Shown here: positions 33,790 through 46,402 of the stretch, piece after piece
Layout of the letters: every line of letters begins with the position of its first letter
Position numbering within the stretch: position 1 is the stretch's first letter
Source of the DNA: Bipolaris cookei
Lineage: Eukaryota > Ascomycota > Dothideomycetes > Pleosporales > Pleosporaceae
Assembly: GCA_002286855.1 (NCBI GenBank)
Contig: NRSV01000046.1
Location: 1-64,000, forward strand
Reading direction: 5' to 3'
Length of the DNA stretch: 64,000 nucleotides
Translations under genes and position numbers: made by a program
The notes under the pieces: generated by a model
What the model was told of the DNA's origin: nothing
Seen by the model: only the letters and a program-made list of their open reading frames with translations
The model's database searches: none

Positions 33790-34032
33790 AAATTGGCTGA
33801 TGAGGATGGAACGCGCGAGATAGGAAGCAAGATGCATGACAGTGGACTTGAGATGAGAAGGAGGCAGGAAAATAGAGAATAAGAAATGGGCATGGCGTGA
33901 AGTATACGGATGAAATATAAAGAGAGATGGTATGTGCATCGCCGTGAAGAAAAGGCCATCCAGTACATCACAATCATTTACCATCTGCCTACCTGCGAAC
34001 CTCTGAAATTTTCGAGTATCTCAATCACCATC
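31826..34032. other. Gene-free interval with a dinucleotide microsatellite
   Basis: No supported gene. A plus-strand frame around 32904-33191 lacks an ATG and has no domain-like sequence. The only marked structure is the (TA)n(TG)n tract at 33753-33789. Confidence 0.5.
33753..33789. repeat. (TA)9(TG)n compound microsatellite
   Basis: Alternating TA repeats (33753-33770) pass directly into TG repeats (33771-33789), about 240 bp upstream of the secreted-protein pseudogene. Confidence 0.9.
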
Positions 34033-34619
34033 ATGAAGTTTTTCAGTCTTCTTGCTCTTGTCTTTCAGGATAATGCAGTTCTTGCTTCTGCTACTACTGA
34101 GCCTCATGTCAGCGTCGATACTGCTGTTCTCGCCCACGCGGCTTTAGTCGAGGAATGCGGTTCCCTAGGCGTATGTCTTCTCTTCTTTGTTTTAAGTCTT
34201 CATCAAACTTGCTCTTGCTAGCCCTCAATGAATAGGTCATGCAAGTCCCCGAGGGCGCCGACCCTGCCCAATACTGCAAGTGCGCTGAGCACCCTCTGGG
34301 AGGCAACTACCGCATCTACAGTGACACCTCGTTCGCTCCGGCCGACAAGTCGCTCATCTCCAGCTGCGAGACCATTCAAGGTGCATCTGACATCTTTTCA
34401 CGCAAGGAGTAGACGTAACATTACGAGTCTGCTCTCAGTTGCACCAGAAACTACTGCTGGAAGACTTGCGGCACCCCTGGTGACGGCAAGTGGTGCTGGA
34501 TTGCTGCTGGTGACGGTAGCGGTGCTTGACTCCAGTGCGCTACCTACAATGACCGCAGTGCCAATGCAAAGTGCGGCAAGGGCTGCGTCACGAGCCAGTC
34601 TTGTGGTTACGGATGTTAA
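34033..34619 (+). pseudogene. Small secreted cysteine-rich protein gene, damaged
   Basis: Exon 1 (34033-34170) encodes a signal-peptide-like start (MKFFSLLALVF) and ends ECGSLG. A 65-bp intron leads to exon 2 (34236-34380: VMQVPEGADPAQYCKCAEHPLGG in part, ending SSCETIQ). A second intron (34381-34438) is well formed, but exon 3 then falls one base out of the cysteine-rich frame. That frame (from 34440) reads CTRNYCWKTCGTPGDGKWCW and ends CGYGC before TAA, but also holds a TGA at 34527-34529 where a Trp codon is likely. Two lesions suggest a pseudogene. Without the second splice, translation would stop shortly after exon 2 and give a ~105-residue product. The layout resembles small secreted proteins of plant-associated Dothideomycetes; a role is not shown. 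Confidence 0.6.
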
Positions 34620-36543
34620 GTGCTGGATATGGTGAGGCGAGGACCAATTGGCAAGATGGAATCACCGGCTTCGGAAATTTGGTGACTGGTCGACTTTTAT
34701 CGATGGAGCGTACGGTGAAGGGGTTAACGAGAGGGCGGGGTTTAGAAACAACAATTGTGGTTAGACGAGTCTATGGTTTCTTTGAAGGATCAGCTTAGAT
34801 AGTGCTTCAACGACAGCAATGCCATACTTTATCGGTAGGAGCCATGCCTTTCACTCGATGTATGATGTTGACTCTGCTACCTGCTTGTGTAGACGTGAGA
34901 AGCTGTTATGCGAGCCCTACCAAGAATTATGGCTCTCAATCAAGACTCGAGACTTTAAAATGAGGAGATTTCCAAAGCACTCAAGTCTCTCTTTTTGTAA
35001 ACCGTGTTCTAATGTTATCGAAGCGAGAATATTCCCTTGCATAATCGTTGGGAGGTCGCGTTGTTAAACCGATTCGTTCATTCTGGAGGCCATGAAACAG
35101 GCAAGGGTTTCAGAATATGTGAACTTATGGTGAGAAACATCGAAGTATCAGGGATTTGGCGTAAACGAAATCCGGGGAACCCGGCCTATGGATAAAATAA
35201 CAGAAGATACGGCACTAGGAGGTACTTAATTCCATTATTTCAGGGCTTTCAATAGATAGTAATACCAAAAGGTGATCGAAAATCCAAGATTGGAGGCAGG
35301 TTCGGGTGCTCGGGATCCTGTCTTTTCGCTCATTTCGCACTGTGATGGTGATACCACCGACTGTGAAATGCAGTGAACATAAACATCGGGCTATGTGTAA
35401 GAAAGTCCAAGGGTTGAAGCTGGGTTTGGTCCTATGAAACATCGGATTGATATCTCATTGAAAAATAAGACGCTCCGAGGTGTCCAACATTTCATGTGGT
35501 GATTATGACTGTCCAGAAAAATGATGGCGGTTCGCATTTCGTTAGTATAAGATCGTAGCCGCCGTAACACGATATCGTTCCAGGATTTAAAAATGTGTTG
35601 TGGGTGAATCGTCTTTGCACGGTTGCTCTTTCACAGCGTATGTTATCAACACTCGTCTTCACTCGCCCCGGTTCTCCAAGAGATTTGTATTGGTCGAGTA
35701 TCTCGAAAACAGATCTTCGTTGTAGCTCGATGTCCTGGAAGTAGCTGGTTGCATATTAAACTCTTTAAAATCTTCCGTGATTCAGACCGATCCAGCTCTT
35801 ACTCTCTCAATCAAAGTTGCCTCTTCGTATGCTTCCAACTCATCGCAGTTGCGCTCGTATAGTTGGAAAATCAAATTATAAGATCCGGTGAAACCGCGTT
35901 CGATAAATGAAGGTAATGATTTTGGGATGGTCGTGCAGTTTTTCTTGCAACCTTTGGGGAAATGGTTTGGGGTGTTCGTTGTTATCAGACGGTGATGACA
36001 TTGGGGACCCGACGGCGGCCCACCGCGCTAGTGTGGTTCGCGCTTACACCCTGCATGAGAAACTCTCCGCAACCCGAACATTCTTCCCGTTCGTCAATAA
36101 GTAATGCATAATTTTCCTCCTATAGTAGCTTGATGATGACATCTGTAATATTTGGTAGCTTCTGATGACTCAGTTGTTAAGTAATTTAATGATTAGCGGT
36201 ACACCCCAAGTGCTAAGACGCATCAGTCCTGCTAGAACAAGCTAGGTTCGCTTTAACTTCTGACATAGCGTTCTCTTCCTGCCAACATGGGAAATACGAC
36301 GCTTATGCTCAGATCAACTTGGTGCTAGTCACTACTGTTTCTAACGTCATTCAATATTAGAAGAAGGTGAAGAAAATTGAAGCAGCTTGGTAAGATATAC
36401 TCTCGTGTCCTTACTTAACATAGCTACATACTATTGAAGATCGCATTTGCATATTCAAAGCCACGACATTTCATCGATCTTCCCAACTTCTAAAATATAA
36501 ACGAACGTGTAGTCCTTCGCGAAACACTGTACCAATCACATCA
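34620..36543. other. Gene-free interval (1.9 kb)
   Basis: AT-rich sequence with only short frames and no domain-like protein sequence on either strand. No repeat structure was noticed. Confidence 0.5.
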
Positions 36544-36992
36544 CTACTGATCGCACTCGTACTGTGTACCGCAGTCTGTGCATACCCCGTTGTGAATCGC
36601 ACAACAGATCGAACTGCGCATTCCACAATTAGTTCTCAACTCCATCTTTGTTTTTATTTTTTTTTAAAAAAAATTGTCGGGGGGAGGGGGGAAGAGAATT
36701 TGATCAGGAAAAGGTCAAGCTCAACATACCAGTTAATCTGGCAATTGGAAAGACATCCCTGGCTGCCGCAGAAGCCACATCCAGAGAGGCATGCAGAAAC
36801 GCAGCCTGCGCGTTTCTCGAGGATGACGGGGTCTGCCATAGCGTCTCTAGTTAGAAGCGATTTCATGCCATCGGGCATGCTAGATATGTGGCGGGGAAGG
36901 AGGTCCGGGTTCGCGATGGTATTTGGGGCTGCGATTGCGGGCGGGGAGAATGTAAGAGCAAATATAAGAGCAATAGTGGTGAGGAATTGCAT
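36544..36992 (-). CDS. Secreted cysteine-rich peptide precursor with Kex2-type site
   Basis: Exon 1 (36992-36730) and exon 2 (36613-36544), joined by a 116-bp intron (GTATGT donor, CTAAT branch, CAG acceptor), give 110 residues. Residues 1-22 form a clear signal peptide (MQFLTTIALIFALTFSPPA...). Residues 23-61 look like a propeptide ending in Lys60-Arg61, a Kex2-type site. The remaining 49 residues contain twelve cysteines at 64, 68, 72, 75, 80, 84, 88, 91, 92, 99, 102 and 108. The splice creates Cys88, and exon 2 alone adds five more, which argues strongly that the intron is real; unspliced, the frame ends in a non-cysteine tail of Lys. It is probably a disulfide-stabilised extracellular peptide; whether antimicrobial, effector or other is unknown. 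I do not recognise the family. Confidence 0.72.
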
Positions 36993-38299
36993 TTTGAGAG
37001 GTAATTTGTTGGAAGGTCTTCTTTTTTATTAACTAAGGTGAGATCGTTTGAAGTGAGAGGTGGAGGTGGAGTCCTGGGATGTGTGAGGAGGGTTCTGGGT
37101 ATAGCCTAGAGGTGTGGGTATTGTACGTCTTTTATGTTCAATTTTGAGCTAATATTTTGAGAGATTCGAAGCGTGGGGTGGCTGCCTGATGGTTCGCCTG
37201 ATCTTACATACCTCTTGACGAAGTGCTGACTTAAATTGTGTTGTTGGATCATTTTGATATCTTGCAATCATAGCTCAATGTTATACGAGCGGTTTGTTGG
37301 TGGTTTCAGATGATATTAAATATTGCACGCCTTGTTTTGGAGAGACCTCCAAAACGGGTATACTTTGGAATGATTGATGTGACCGAAACAAGCAAAACTG
37401 GTACTATGGAATTATTAGAGCATAGTCTTTATGGTGGTTGCACATCACCGTGGCTTTAACTCAGTCGTTAATGGAGTTAGTATGACACGACACGAAGTTG
37501 CAATGCAAACTAGTCAGATGCACACGCACGACATGTTCTAGCCAAGTGAAAATACATGACACGCTCATAGGAGCGTTAGGCAAAAGACAGCCTTTCGACT
37601 GTAAACGAACAGTCCAATCAGCTGGGGCTTGGTTTCTGGATCTACATGTAATACCAACATTTGCAGCAGTCAATGATACATTTTGCCTGAATACTCATCG
37701 TGCCACATGCATATCAATCTTCCAATTCAGCAACGATATACCCCACTTCCAGGCCAGGGTGGAAACGATAAGCACTAGGATTTTCGGAGTCTACTTCCGC
37801 CGTAAGTGCACTTTTTAAGTTTTGTTGGTGTGCTAACTCTGGACTTTAGACTGAGCTTAACTGAAATGTTGCTGGGCCATAGTTACTATCTAATTCAGAA
37901 CATCAGAGCAACTATCACAAACCATTACTTCATTTTCAGTACGAGTTTCATTCTTCATGTTAACATGCAGCAATGATTTCACAAAATTCAAACCCAACAT
38001 CTTGTACAATAGTCAAAATTTTGGTCGTTCGTCTTGGTGGGGATTATTTTCGGCTAGTTAATACTCATGGGGAATCAAGTAATTTCATCAAGATCAATTG
38101 TATGCACTCGAGCCTTTGTTCAAGATAAATCATTCATGGATCACAGATATCACTTTGTGCAGTATGCATGCTATGAAGCACCAATATAAGAATTGTAATC
38201 AAAGCTACAGAGCTCTGAGAAGCAACTACTCGCAAATACTAAACTGTGTCGTTACAATCACTGCAACGACTAGATCATAAGAGGAGGAGCTAACACCCC
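36993..38299. other. Gene-free interval (1.3 kb)
   Basis: AT-rich, short frames only; holds the promoter of the cysteine-rich peptide gene and the 3' flank of the sugar transporter. Nothing else is seen. Confidence 0.5.
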
Positions 38300-40108
38300 T
38301 TAAACACGAACGTGCTCGACATGAGGTGTCTTCTCGGAACCGAGATTATCAAGGTGCTCGCTCTGGACGCCCTTCTCGATGGCGTGCATGTCAACATGGG
38401 GAACAGCATTGTCGCCGTCGAAAATGCGCGAGATCTCTTCAAGAGTGGGTCCCTAAAGTACATAGTTAGCAACGGCTTCATGTGGCAAAAGATGCGTATG
38501 CATACCTTGGTTTCTGGGTAGACAAAGTAGACGAAGACGAGCTCGACGAAGATCCAAAGAGTGTAGAAAAGCGCCAGATTCCAGTGCTTAGGAAGGTTGT
38601 CCCAAGCGACAGGGTTAGTCTGACCTCCCACGGCGAGGATAGCCTGGACGGTAATGTTCATGATCATAAGACCCTTGGCACGGAGTGCGTAGGGCAGAAT
38701 CTCGAGAGCGTAGGCGACAAGCAGACCAGACCAGGCAAAGGCGTAGAAGACACCAAAGAGCCACACAAAGGGAATCTGTGCGTATCCGGCACCCCTGTTT
38801 GTCTCGCCAGAGTTCTCGTATACGGCGCAGGTGATGGTCCAGCACACGAACGACATCATCATACCGGTGGTTGCGCCTAGGAAGAGGGGACGACGTCCGA
38901 CCTTGTCAATCAAGGTAGCGGCATATGTGGATACGACGAGAGACAAAATACGTTCACCACCAGTCAGCTGTATCGTGGGTTAGTAGAGACCTTTTTGGCA
39001 AGAATTGTAGCTGGACTTACAGCCATCTTTTGATCCTGGCTAGTAATTCCGGCACCAGTGTAGACCAAGTTGATGTAGTTGGAGAAGAGGGCGTTACCGG
39101 AGTACTGGGAAATGATACCAAGGGAGATGAGAATGGCCAACCTCCATCGGTTACCCTTGGTCTTCAAGAAGTCGATGTAGCTGGAGTTGGTTTTGGCATC
39201 AGCCTCCATTCGGATGGCTTCCCTCATCTCGGTGTATTCAAAGTTGACAGTTATGTTATCGCGGTCACCCTCAGCATGGTAGTATGCAAGAGTGTTCAGC
39301 GCTTCCTCGTAGCGCTCCTTGGATATCAACCAACGTGGGCCTTGGTCTCATGTTAGCTTGGTACACAAATGGATATTCGTCTCCATATTACTTACTTTCA
39401 GGGACCCACCAGATGAAGATGAGCTGGAGAACAGATGGGAGACCCTGGAGAAGGGTAATAGAGCGCCAGGACCAGTTGTTGTCGGCTTGGGATGTGCCCC
39501 ACGCAATCCATGCAACAAAGAGAGCACCCAAGTTCCAGAGACAGTTGTAGACAGCGGTGAAGATACCACGATGTTGGGGATGGCAAATCTCGGTGAGAAG
39601 AATAGGCGAGCACATCTGAGCGAACGAGTTACCGAAACCTAGGATGAAACGACCGACCATGTAGAGTTGCCAGCTGGTGGAGAAAGTTGAGACAAGAGCA
39701 CCTGCAATCATGATGGTGCAACCGAGAGCGATTGGGATTTTACGTCCGGTCCATTGGGTAAGGTAAGGGACCATGAAGAAACTGACGATGGAACCGATGT
39801 TATACATGTTGTTCATTATACCAAGGCGGTTACCGGAGGGGTTGTCGAAGTATTCGGTCCACTTGTTCATCTGCTGAGAGGAGTTCATCATCATACTAGG
39901 ATTTGGATTAGCGGAAAAGCACAGGGTGTCGAGCTGAAGTTACTCACCCATCGTAACCAGTAGTGGCAGAGGCAATGCAAAGAACTGAGCTGTGCCAGAA
40001 GAGTTTACGCATGTTGGGGTGCTTGTACCAGATGACCTTTTCGAACTGAGGTGCATCCTCGCGGGCAGCGCTGTTGCCCTTGGGGGCGCCCATTGCCACA
40101 CCGACCAT
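38300..40108 (-). CDS. MFS sugar transporter, lactose permease-like
   Basis: Five exons (40108-39948, 39895-39396, 39340-39021, 38967-38506, 38452-38300) give 531 residues with every phase closing. Signatures of the sugar-porter family: YDGSMMMNSSQQM in helix 1, GRKIPIALGC between helices 2 and 3, GRFILGFGNSFAQMCSPILLTE in helix 4, PESPRWLISKERYEEAL after helix 6, the SQYSGNALFSNYI region of helix 7, DKVGRRPLFLG, and YPETKGPTLEEISRIFDG after helix 12. The sequence best fits the fungal lactose permease/cellodextrin-like branch rather than the HXT branch of the gene at 16472. Plasma-membrane import of a disaccharide or similar sugar is likely. An in-frame extension upstream of 40108 is possible but without support. 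Confidence 0.93.
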
Positions 40109-43100
40109 GTTGGGCAAACGACGAGTTGAGACGACGAAGAGTCAAGAAGGCCGAAGGTAACGAAGGAGGGTCGCACACCGAGTTTGCAGATGGCCGTGAG
40201 GAACGATCAGAATGCCCGTCGGGTGACGAGTACAGTACTTATAACTGACGCGCGAGTACCAGAGGCGATCCCGAGAGTGGGGACGGGATGACTAGGACAT
40301 GGAGATTATCCCTGACGGTTCGACGGACATGGATGCCGCAGTGTGCAGGACGGGTGCTTGACAGCAAGTGTGGAGAGAGCCAGTAAGATTATACCAAGAA
40401 AGCTCGATTGAGCCAGCCGTGGGCACGAGGGCCGCAGCGCCGTAGCCGAGAACCTGTCTGTAAGTTCTTCGAGTCGGCGCTAGTTGTTGGCTTAGTGCTA
40501 GTGTTTCCAACGTCCCCTGCCAAATGGGGTGGCCCCATGGGGTGTCCGGAGGCGTTCGAGAAGGCCACAACGTGCAAGGGCGGCTAAGTAGATACTTGCA
40601 TGGGCCGCAGAGTAGTATGAGTAGTATGAGGCACAAGAATTGATGCAAGGACACCAAGCCGTACTTGGCCCTTGTGAAGTGCTTCAATTCAATGGTCAAG
40701 GAGCTACAAGTTGAAGGGCGGAATCTCGCACTGTGGCCGTTGCTGCTACACAGTAGTACAGACGAGGCATAATGGATCGTCGGTGGATGCTTGAAAATAG
40801 CAAAAGACGGTGGGCTTGGTCTGCCACAAGCGATTGGGACTTTTCCCCACGGCAAATCACATGCGAAGGCTCTGCGACAGCGGCAAGATGGAAAAGGGCA
40901 TTTTGCCTCGTTTCGTTGTTCCGCCCGTGCTTGCCTTGGCCAGACCAGAGGCTTATCATGCCGAGTCTTGGGTGAGTAGGGCTTGGTGGTGAAGACAACA
41001 GGCGACTCGTCCCGCGGATAATTTTGCTTAGCATCCGCCGCTCACCTCTTCCCTGGCTGCCTTCAGCCTCAGGTGAGCCAACCACATTCATGTCTCGCGA
41101 CAAGCTCTTCTTGTTGTGGAATGTCACGGGCTGCCAAGATGGATAAATGGGCCTGCACCCCGAGGGCGGAATCTGGAGCTCGGAGACCAAGGGCCAGTGG
41201 ATGCCATGAGCAGGAACTGCTGTCTAGCTTCGATCCCATGGACAGCCTCAGGCAAGCCCAGGTGGCTGTTGTTGGTAATTGTGAATCATTTGGCAAGACG
41301 AGCATCTGAATAGGCCGCCATTCTCTTCTGACGGTGGTGTGGTGGGTTGGGGCAAAGCTCGCGTCACCGTCACCGTCACCGTCACGGCACGCTGGCTTGG
41401 CCAAGCCCAGCTCGCAGGACTGCAGCCGACAACAGCTGTCTGCTGCACATGGCCGCCGCATCGTCGAACAGCGTAGCTCGAGTCGGAAATTCTGCGAGGC
41501 GGGTATGTGTGCATGTACATGTTGTATAGATTAGGTCGAGGCTGAACCCAGGCGCCGAGCTGTTGGATCTAAGTTAATTGGTTCCTGGGGAAGCGAGGCA
41601 TTTTGTGGGGTCGGACAATCTACAGCATCGCTAACTGCCGCACACCCCGCGCCCTGTGGTTTGTTAGCCGCATTGTCCTCGTCTCCAATCTTGACGTCCG
41701 AGTAGTCTTGTGTCGATGCAAATTGCGAATGCACCGTTTGAGGTCAGCGTGGCAAAAGCCAACCCAACCAAGAAAGCCCGTATGCTTGACCGGCTGTACG
41801 TTGTCCGCCAACACACGCCAACTCTTGGACCGCCTTGGCCCAATCAACCTATGGATCAGCGGGGCCGCAACCTGACGACGCTCTGATTTAACCGAGCAAG
41901 AGTCTCGTGGTCTTGGTACCGTTGGACGCCAAGTAAGCCTCCCAAATCTGCAGCGGAGGCTGACCCGCAGAGACGGAACGTCCTTGTTGAGTATGTACTC
42001 GTTATCATCTGACAGGGAGGCATAGGTGACAGATGAGCAGCTCTACCCCAACCAGTATACTCTACCGTGCCACAATTCCACTGCATATTCCAGGCGCCAT
42101 ACACCAGGCTTGCCGCCCGCTTTTCTTGTGCCATGCAGATGACAAGGTCCAATCAAACTATCATTCGCCACATTCCTTTGAAAAGCGCAAGCTCATTGCA
42201 CAAGTGTTGGCATCATGTAAGTAGAGTATCGAGCCATGGCAAAAACAAAATTCGACTACTAGACTACGACCGTTATTGCTAGTCGTTAACACTTTATCCA
42301 CGACAACACAATGGTGACGGACTCCATGGCTTGCCACCATTCCTCAGTGCCAGTGATGCTGGATCATCTCTCTTGGACTTGAAATCTTCACATGGAAGCT
42401 GGCAGCTTTGCTCAACATGGTTGATGATGAGTATCCAAGTATAGACATGCTACTTGCAGGTAACCACGTAAAGATAAAAACAACATCATAGTGTACTCAC
42501 ACACGTCGCGCTCACCAGACCCCAACCAGGACCCACACGAGGGCATGGAGCGACGGCAATCTGGCATCATGATCAGCTCATGGCCTTGTCCTTGGAGTGG
42601 GGCTCTTTAAGCTTCTTGACTTCCTGGTATTGGAATGCATACTTACTTATGTACCCGAGCCTTGCTTTTCCACCGCAACACGAACCCGGAGTCAGCCCAG
42701 TGTTCGCAAGCGGCTGGCCTTCGTATTTCTGACGGAATGACTATCCGCCGGATAACAATCCGTCGTTCAACGCCACCAGGCTAAGTTTGTGATGTAGGAC
42801 TATTGTTAGACAACATCTAGCACGGAATGTATGACTGATTGCGATGTGTGCAACGCTGTCAACTAGCTCGTGGCGGCTTTGTGGAGAAGCTAGGCTACAT
42901 CTGTGGGCTTGGAATTCGCAGAGGGCGGCCCTATTCTATTGGAAAATGTATAATAGGTCAGCTGTGATACCTACTTACATGCGTTAGTGGCACGCTGAAG
43001 TCTGCAATCAAATAAAGGCTAGTATGGGGGCCAAAACAATAGCCCAATATTGAAGCATGTGCGCACTTTTATACTACTGAATGAAACTTGAAGAATCAGG

Positions 43101-44523
43101 CTGACACATAATAATAATGTAACCAAAATACATGAGACTAACATTTCCTAATTACAAGCTACATAGCGATACCATGCGCCTTCAATGGTTATTACCAGAA
43201 CATGTGGCAATTTTCAGTGGCCGAGAAAGCGACGCCTTTAAACTCTTCTCCATAACCAACAGTCAAGAGTGTACTTAGCCATGATCCCAGTCTTTTACTG
43301 TCAATCATGATAATTCCTTCGTAGCGAGTAAACAGCATGGCGAAATCCTAGGTATGGGATCCCTGCTGCACCGGTACGCAGGCCTGTAATTATTCTGGAC
43401 TAACTGACATTCTAGAAGCTCTCCATCGTTCCTCGACGATCTACATATCTTTCCTGGGTGCCAACTAAGACGTCCATAGCCAGTTTCCTGAAACTTGGTC
43501 GTAATCACATGAATTGTCTTGACACTACTGTTACATGACCCAACCCAGTCATCTCTCTGTTTGCCCAACCAGCCGAAGATAGCGCCGGGTGCTGGGAACC
43601 GCCAACTGAGACCAAACTGCAGCGAGATACAAGCCTAAACCAGAAAGTACCATGTCAATCACCGCTCTGGGTAATACGTACAACAGCATGCTTGCAGCTA
43701 TCCACTGATCCGTTGCCAGAGTCAAGCCGAGCTGCTTTCCTCAAACATTCAGTATACAAGAACCGGGATGCCTCGTATATTCCCTGCCAACATGGGCGTG
43801 CTCGGTATTACTATCACCTCCACCAATTTGCAGTAATTATCCTGATTGAGGGCCACCAAAACAGTCGCATATGAACCGCATCACACACATACATTCTTAC
43901 AGCCATAGTCTTCTTGCTTACTGTGTAGAGGTTAGTGTATTCTTGTATAATACCTAGGGCAGACCCACCGCAAAGCAGTACGCAAGCTATAGCATCCACT
44001 ACAGTCTATCAACAATTTGCCACAGCAGTTGATAAACTCCAATCTTGCATATTCTTTCACATACGACCATCGGCAAAGTGCAGCACTGGCTCTCGTTGGA
44101 TCTCCGTACGTTAAGCCTTTGACCGGCGGATCAGTAGTCAGGTGGGTGACCACTGGCGAATCCCCGCTGTTGTATGTTTTTTTGTGCTTACATAGAATTA
44201 TCCAATTGTATTTTTGTGTGTTTAATTGCCGTACCTTGATGGTATTCTTTGAAATTCCGAACACTTCATATGAAGATCAATCCTACAAGAAAGAGAGACC
44301 ACGCTTATTGTAGTAGTGGGGTCCGCTCGGAGATAGTGCAAAGGAACTGCTAACACCCCGCATTCCCCGCCATGCATCGCGGAACGAAAGAAGCGAGCAT
44401 GTACAACTGCCGAATATGACATTGAGTATTCAAATACTGCTTGACTTCGATAGCGTAAGTGCGTCTCAAGCTCACAAATATTCTGCAGCAGCGTCTTCAT
44501 GCTATTTGTACAGCTGGATTAAC
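40109..44523. other. Large gene-free interval (4.4 kb)
   Basis: This is the longest stretch without a recognisable gene. Many overlapping frames occur on both strands near 40290-41530, a sign of GC-rich non-coding sequence rather than genes. A four-fold CGTCAC tandem lies at about 41361-41384. No transposon ends, tRNA or rRNA were seen. Confidence 0.5.
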
Positions 44524-46143
44524 ATGGCACTAGACGCCCTCGCTCACCTCCCACCTTATCTATGGCCTTCTCTCATAGTGGCGGTACCTCTTGTAGCGCT
44601 GCTCCATGACGTATGGATATGGCTGCGGATGCCTCCAGGCCCAACACCTCTTCCCTTCTTAGGCAACAAGTTGCAACTCCCCAAATCGAAGCCATGGATC
44701 CAGTTCCAGGAATGGTCGAAAATTTATGGTCCGATATTTACCATATGGATCGGTCGTAAACCCGCGATCGTCATATCGGACCCGGACATTGCCGTGGAGC
44801 TAATGGAAAAACGAAGCGCGAAATATTCGTCTCGGCCTCGCATGGTGGCTATGGGCGAGATACTGTGGGACAATGCAAGCATATTGGTGCAGCCTTACGG
44901 CAAGGAATGGAGTCTGCGAAGGAAACTGCTTCACCAGGCCTTGACACCCAAGGCATTGAGGCTGTACAAACCTGTGCAAACGGCAGAGGCATCGCAGCTG
45001 TGCTCTCAATTATTAAAAAGCCCTACGAATTGGGAGATGTTACTTGAACGTTTTACTTCCAGCATCGTCTTTTGTGTTGCATACGGACACCGCATTGATT
45101 CACTCAACGCCCGCGTCATCCGCCAGCGCTTCCAATTCATGCACGTCGCTGCGTCGCTCAATGTGCCTGGAAAATACCTCGTCGAGTCTTTTCCCATTTT
45201 GAAACACATTCCTGATGTGTTGGCGCCTTGGAAAGCAGACATAAAGAGCCGGGGGCGAGAAGAAGCAGCTGTGAACATGGCATTGGTCGAAACTGTGCGC
45301 TCTGATCTTGCTGAAGCAGAGAGTCAAGGCAAAGACATCCCAGACTCGCTGTGCAGGCTACTCTTGGAGCTTCGCAAGCAAGAGGATATACCACTTTCTG
45401 ACCGCGACTTTTCCTATATCCCAGCGTCCCTGTTCGGTGCTGGATCCGACACAACAGCTTCCACCCTCTGCATTGCTTTTCTTGCTCTCATCACACACCC
45501 TGAAACCCTACACGCAGCTCACAAGGAACTAGATGAAGTCATCGGTTCTAACCGCACCCCAACATTCGAAGACGAAGCTCATCTCCCCTACATCCGTGCT
45601 CTAGTCAAGGAAGTCTTACGCTGGCGTCCCGTCGCAGTCCTCGGTGGAACACCGCACGCCTCCACAGAAGATGATTACTACAATGGGCACTACATTCCAT
45701 CAGGCACCACCATCATCGGCAACTCATGGGCTATTAATTTGAATGACGAATATTATCCAAACCCACACCACTTTGACCCCACCCGTTTCCTCGACGAGGC
45801 GCTTGCTCAGCGCGCAAAAGACCCCACACATGTTTCGGGGAAACCACATCCTGCGAAGACAGGCCACTCGTCGTTTGGCTGGGGTCGGAGAATCTGTCCC
45901 GGGGCCCATTTAGCAGAAAACAGTCTCTTCATTGCCTTGGCCAAGATACTTTGGGCGTTTGATATCTTACCAAAGCTTGGTGTGCGGTACGATATTTTCA
46001 ATTACACAGAGGGCTTTAACATCCGGCCTCGGCAGTTTGAATGTGAAATTAGGGTTAGGAGTGAGGGTCATCGGGAGGTACTGTTGAGGGAGTTGAAGGA
46101 TGCGGAAGGTGTACTTGAGAAGTTTACGCCGTTTGATGAGTGA
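44524..46143 (+). CDS. Cytochrome P450 monooxygenase
   Basis: Intronless, 539 residues from the ATG at 44524 (MALDALAHLP); an in-frame upstream ATG at 44416 would add 36 residues and displace the membrane anchor, so it is not used. The N-terminal hydrophobic helix (LWPSLIVAVPLVALLHDVWIW) and the PPGPTPLPFLGN hinge are typical of microsomal P450s. The I-helix oxygen-binding motif is AGSDTT, the K-helix is KEVLRWRP (ExxR), and the heme loop is FGWGRRICPGAHLA with Cys near residue 457. The overall pattern (HHFDPTRFLDE; NYTEGFNIRP) resembles the fungal OrdA-like/CYP65-type group that oxidises secondary metabolites or xenobiotics. No biosynthetic backbone gene is nearby, so the substrate is unknown. 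Confidence 0.95.
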   Translation: MALDALAHLPPYLWPSLIVAVPLVALLHDVWIWLRMPPGPTPLPFLGNKLQLPKSKPWIQFQEWSKIYGPIFTIWIGRKPAIVISDPDIAVELMEKRSAKYSSRPRMVAMGEILWDNASILVQPYGKEWSLRRKLLHQALTPKALRLYKPVQTAEASQLCSQLLKSPTNWEMLLERFTSSIVFCVAYGHRIDSLNARVIRQRFQFMHVAASLNVPGKYLVESFPILKHIPDVLAPWKADIKSRGREEAAVNMALVETVRSDLAEAESQGKDIPDSLCRLLLELRKQEDIPLSDRDFSYIPASLFGAGSDTTASTLCIAFLALITHPETLHAAHKELDEVIGSNRTPTFEDEAHLPYIRALVKEVLRWRPVAVLGGTPHASTEDDYYNGHYIPSGTTIIGNSWAINLNDEYYPNPHHFDPTRFLDEALAQRAKDPTHVSGKPHPAKTGHSSFGWGRRICPGAHLAENSLFIALAKILWAFDILPKLGVRYDIFNYTEGFNIRPRQFECEIRVRSEGHREVLLRELKDAEGVLEKFTPFDE

Positions 46144-46402
46144 AGAAGAATGTTAGATACCTTAGTTACTATTCTACAACATAAGAAATAAGAATTGATA
46201 CAGTGTTGATCAATCGTAGCATCTTGAATCGTCGTCAAAACATCCTAATCATCACTATACTATATATCCAAGCGGAGCACCAGCAAGACCCAAGTCCCTG
46301 CGAGTCCAAAACAAGCAAACAACGCCGCAAATTCAATATCGCCGTAGGATAGAGATAAACCTAGTGTATAAACGCCATCGCCATGCAGTTAAATCTTGTT
46401 TT

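Noticed and set aside
41361..41384. Four CGTCAC units considered as a CRISPR-like or regulatory array.
   Set aside because: The units are contiguous without spacers and too short; a simple tandem repeat in a eukaryotic genome.
40290..41530. Cluster of many open frames on both strands.
   Set aside because: All frames are open in this GC-rich stretch, none has domain-like composition, and they overlap one another.
44416..44523. Upstream in-frame ATG of the P450 gene.
   Set aside because: It would place 36 polar residues before the membrane anchor; the ATG at 44524 gives the standard N-terminus.
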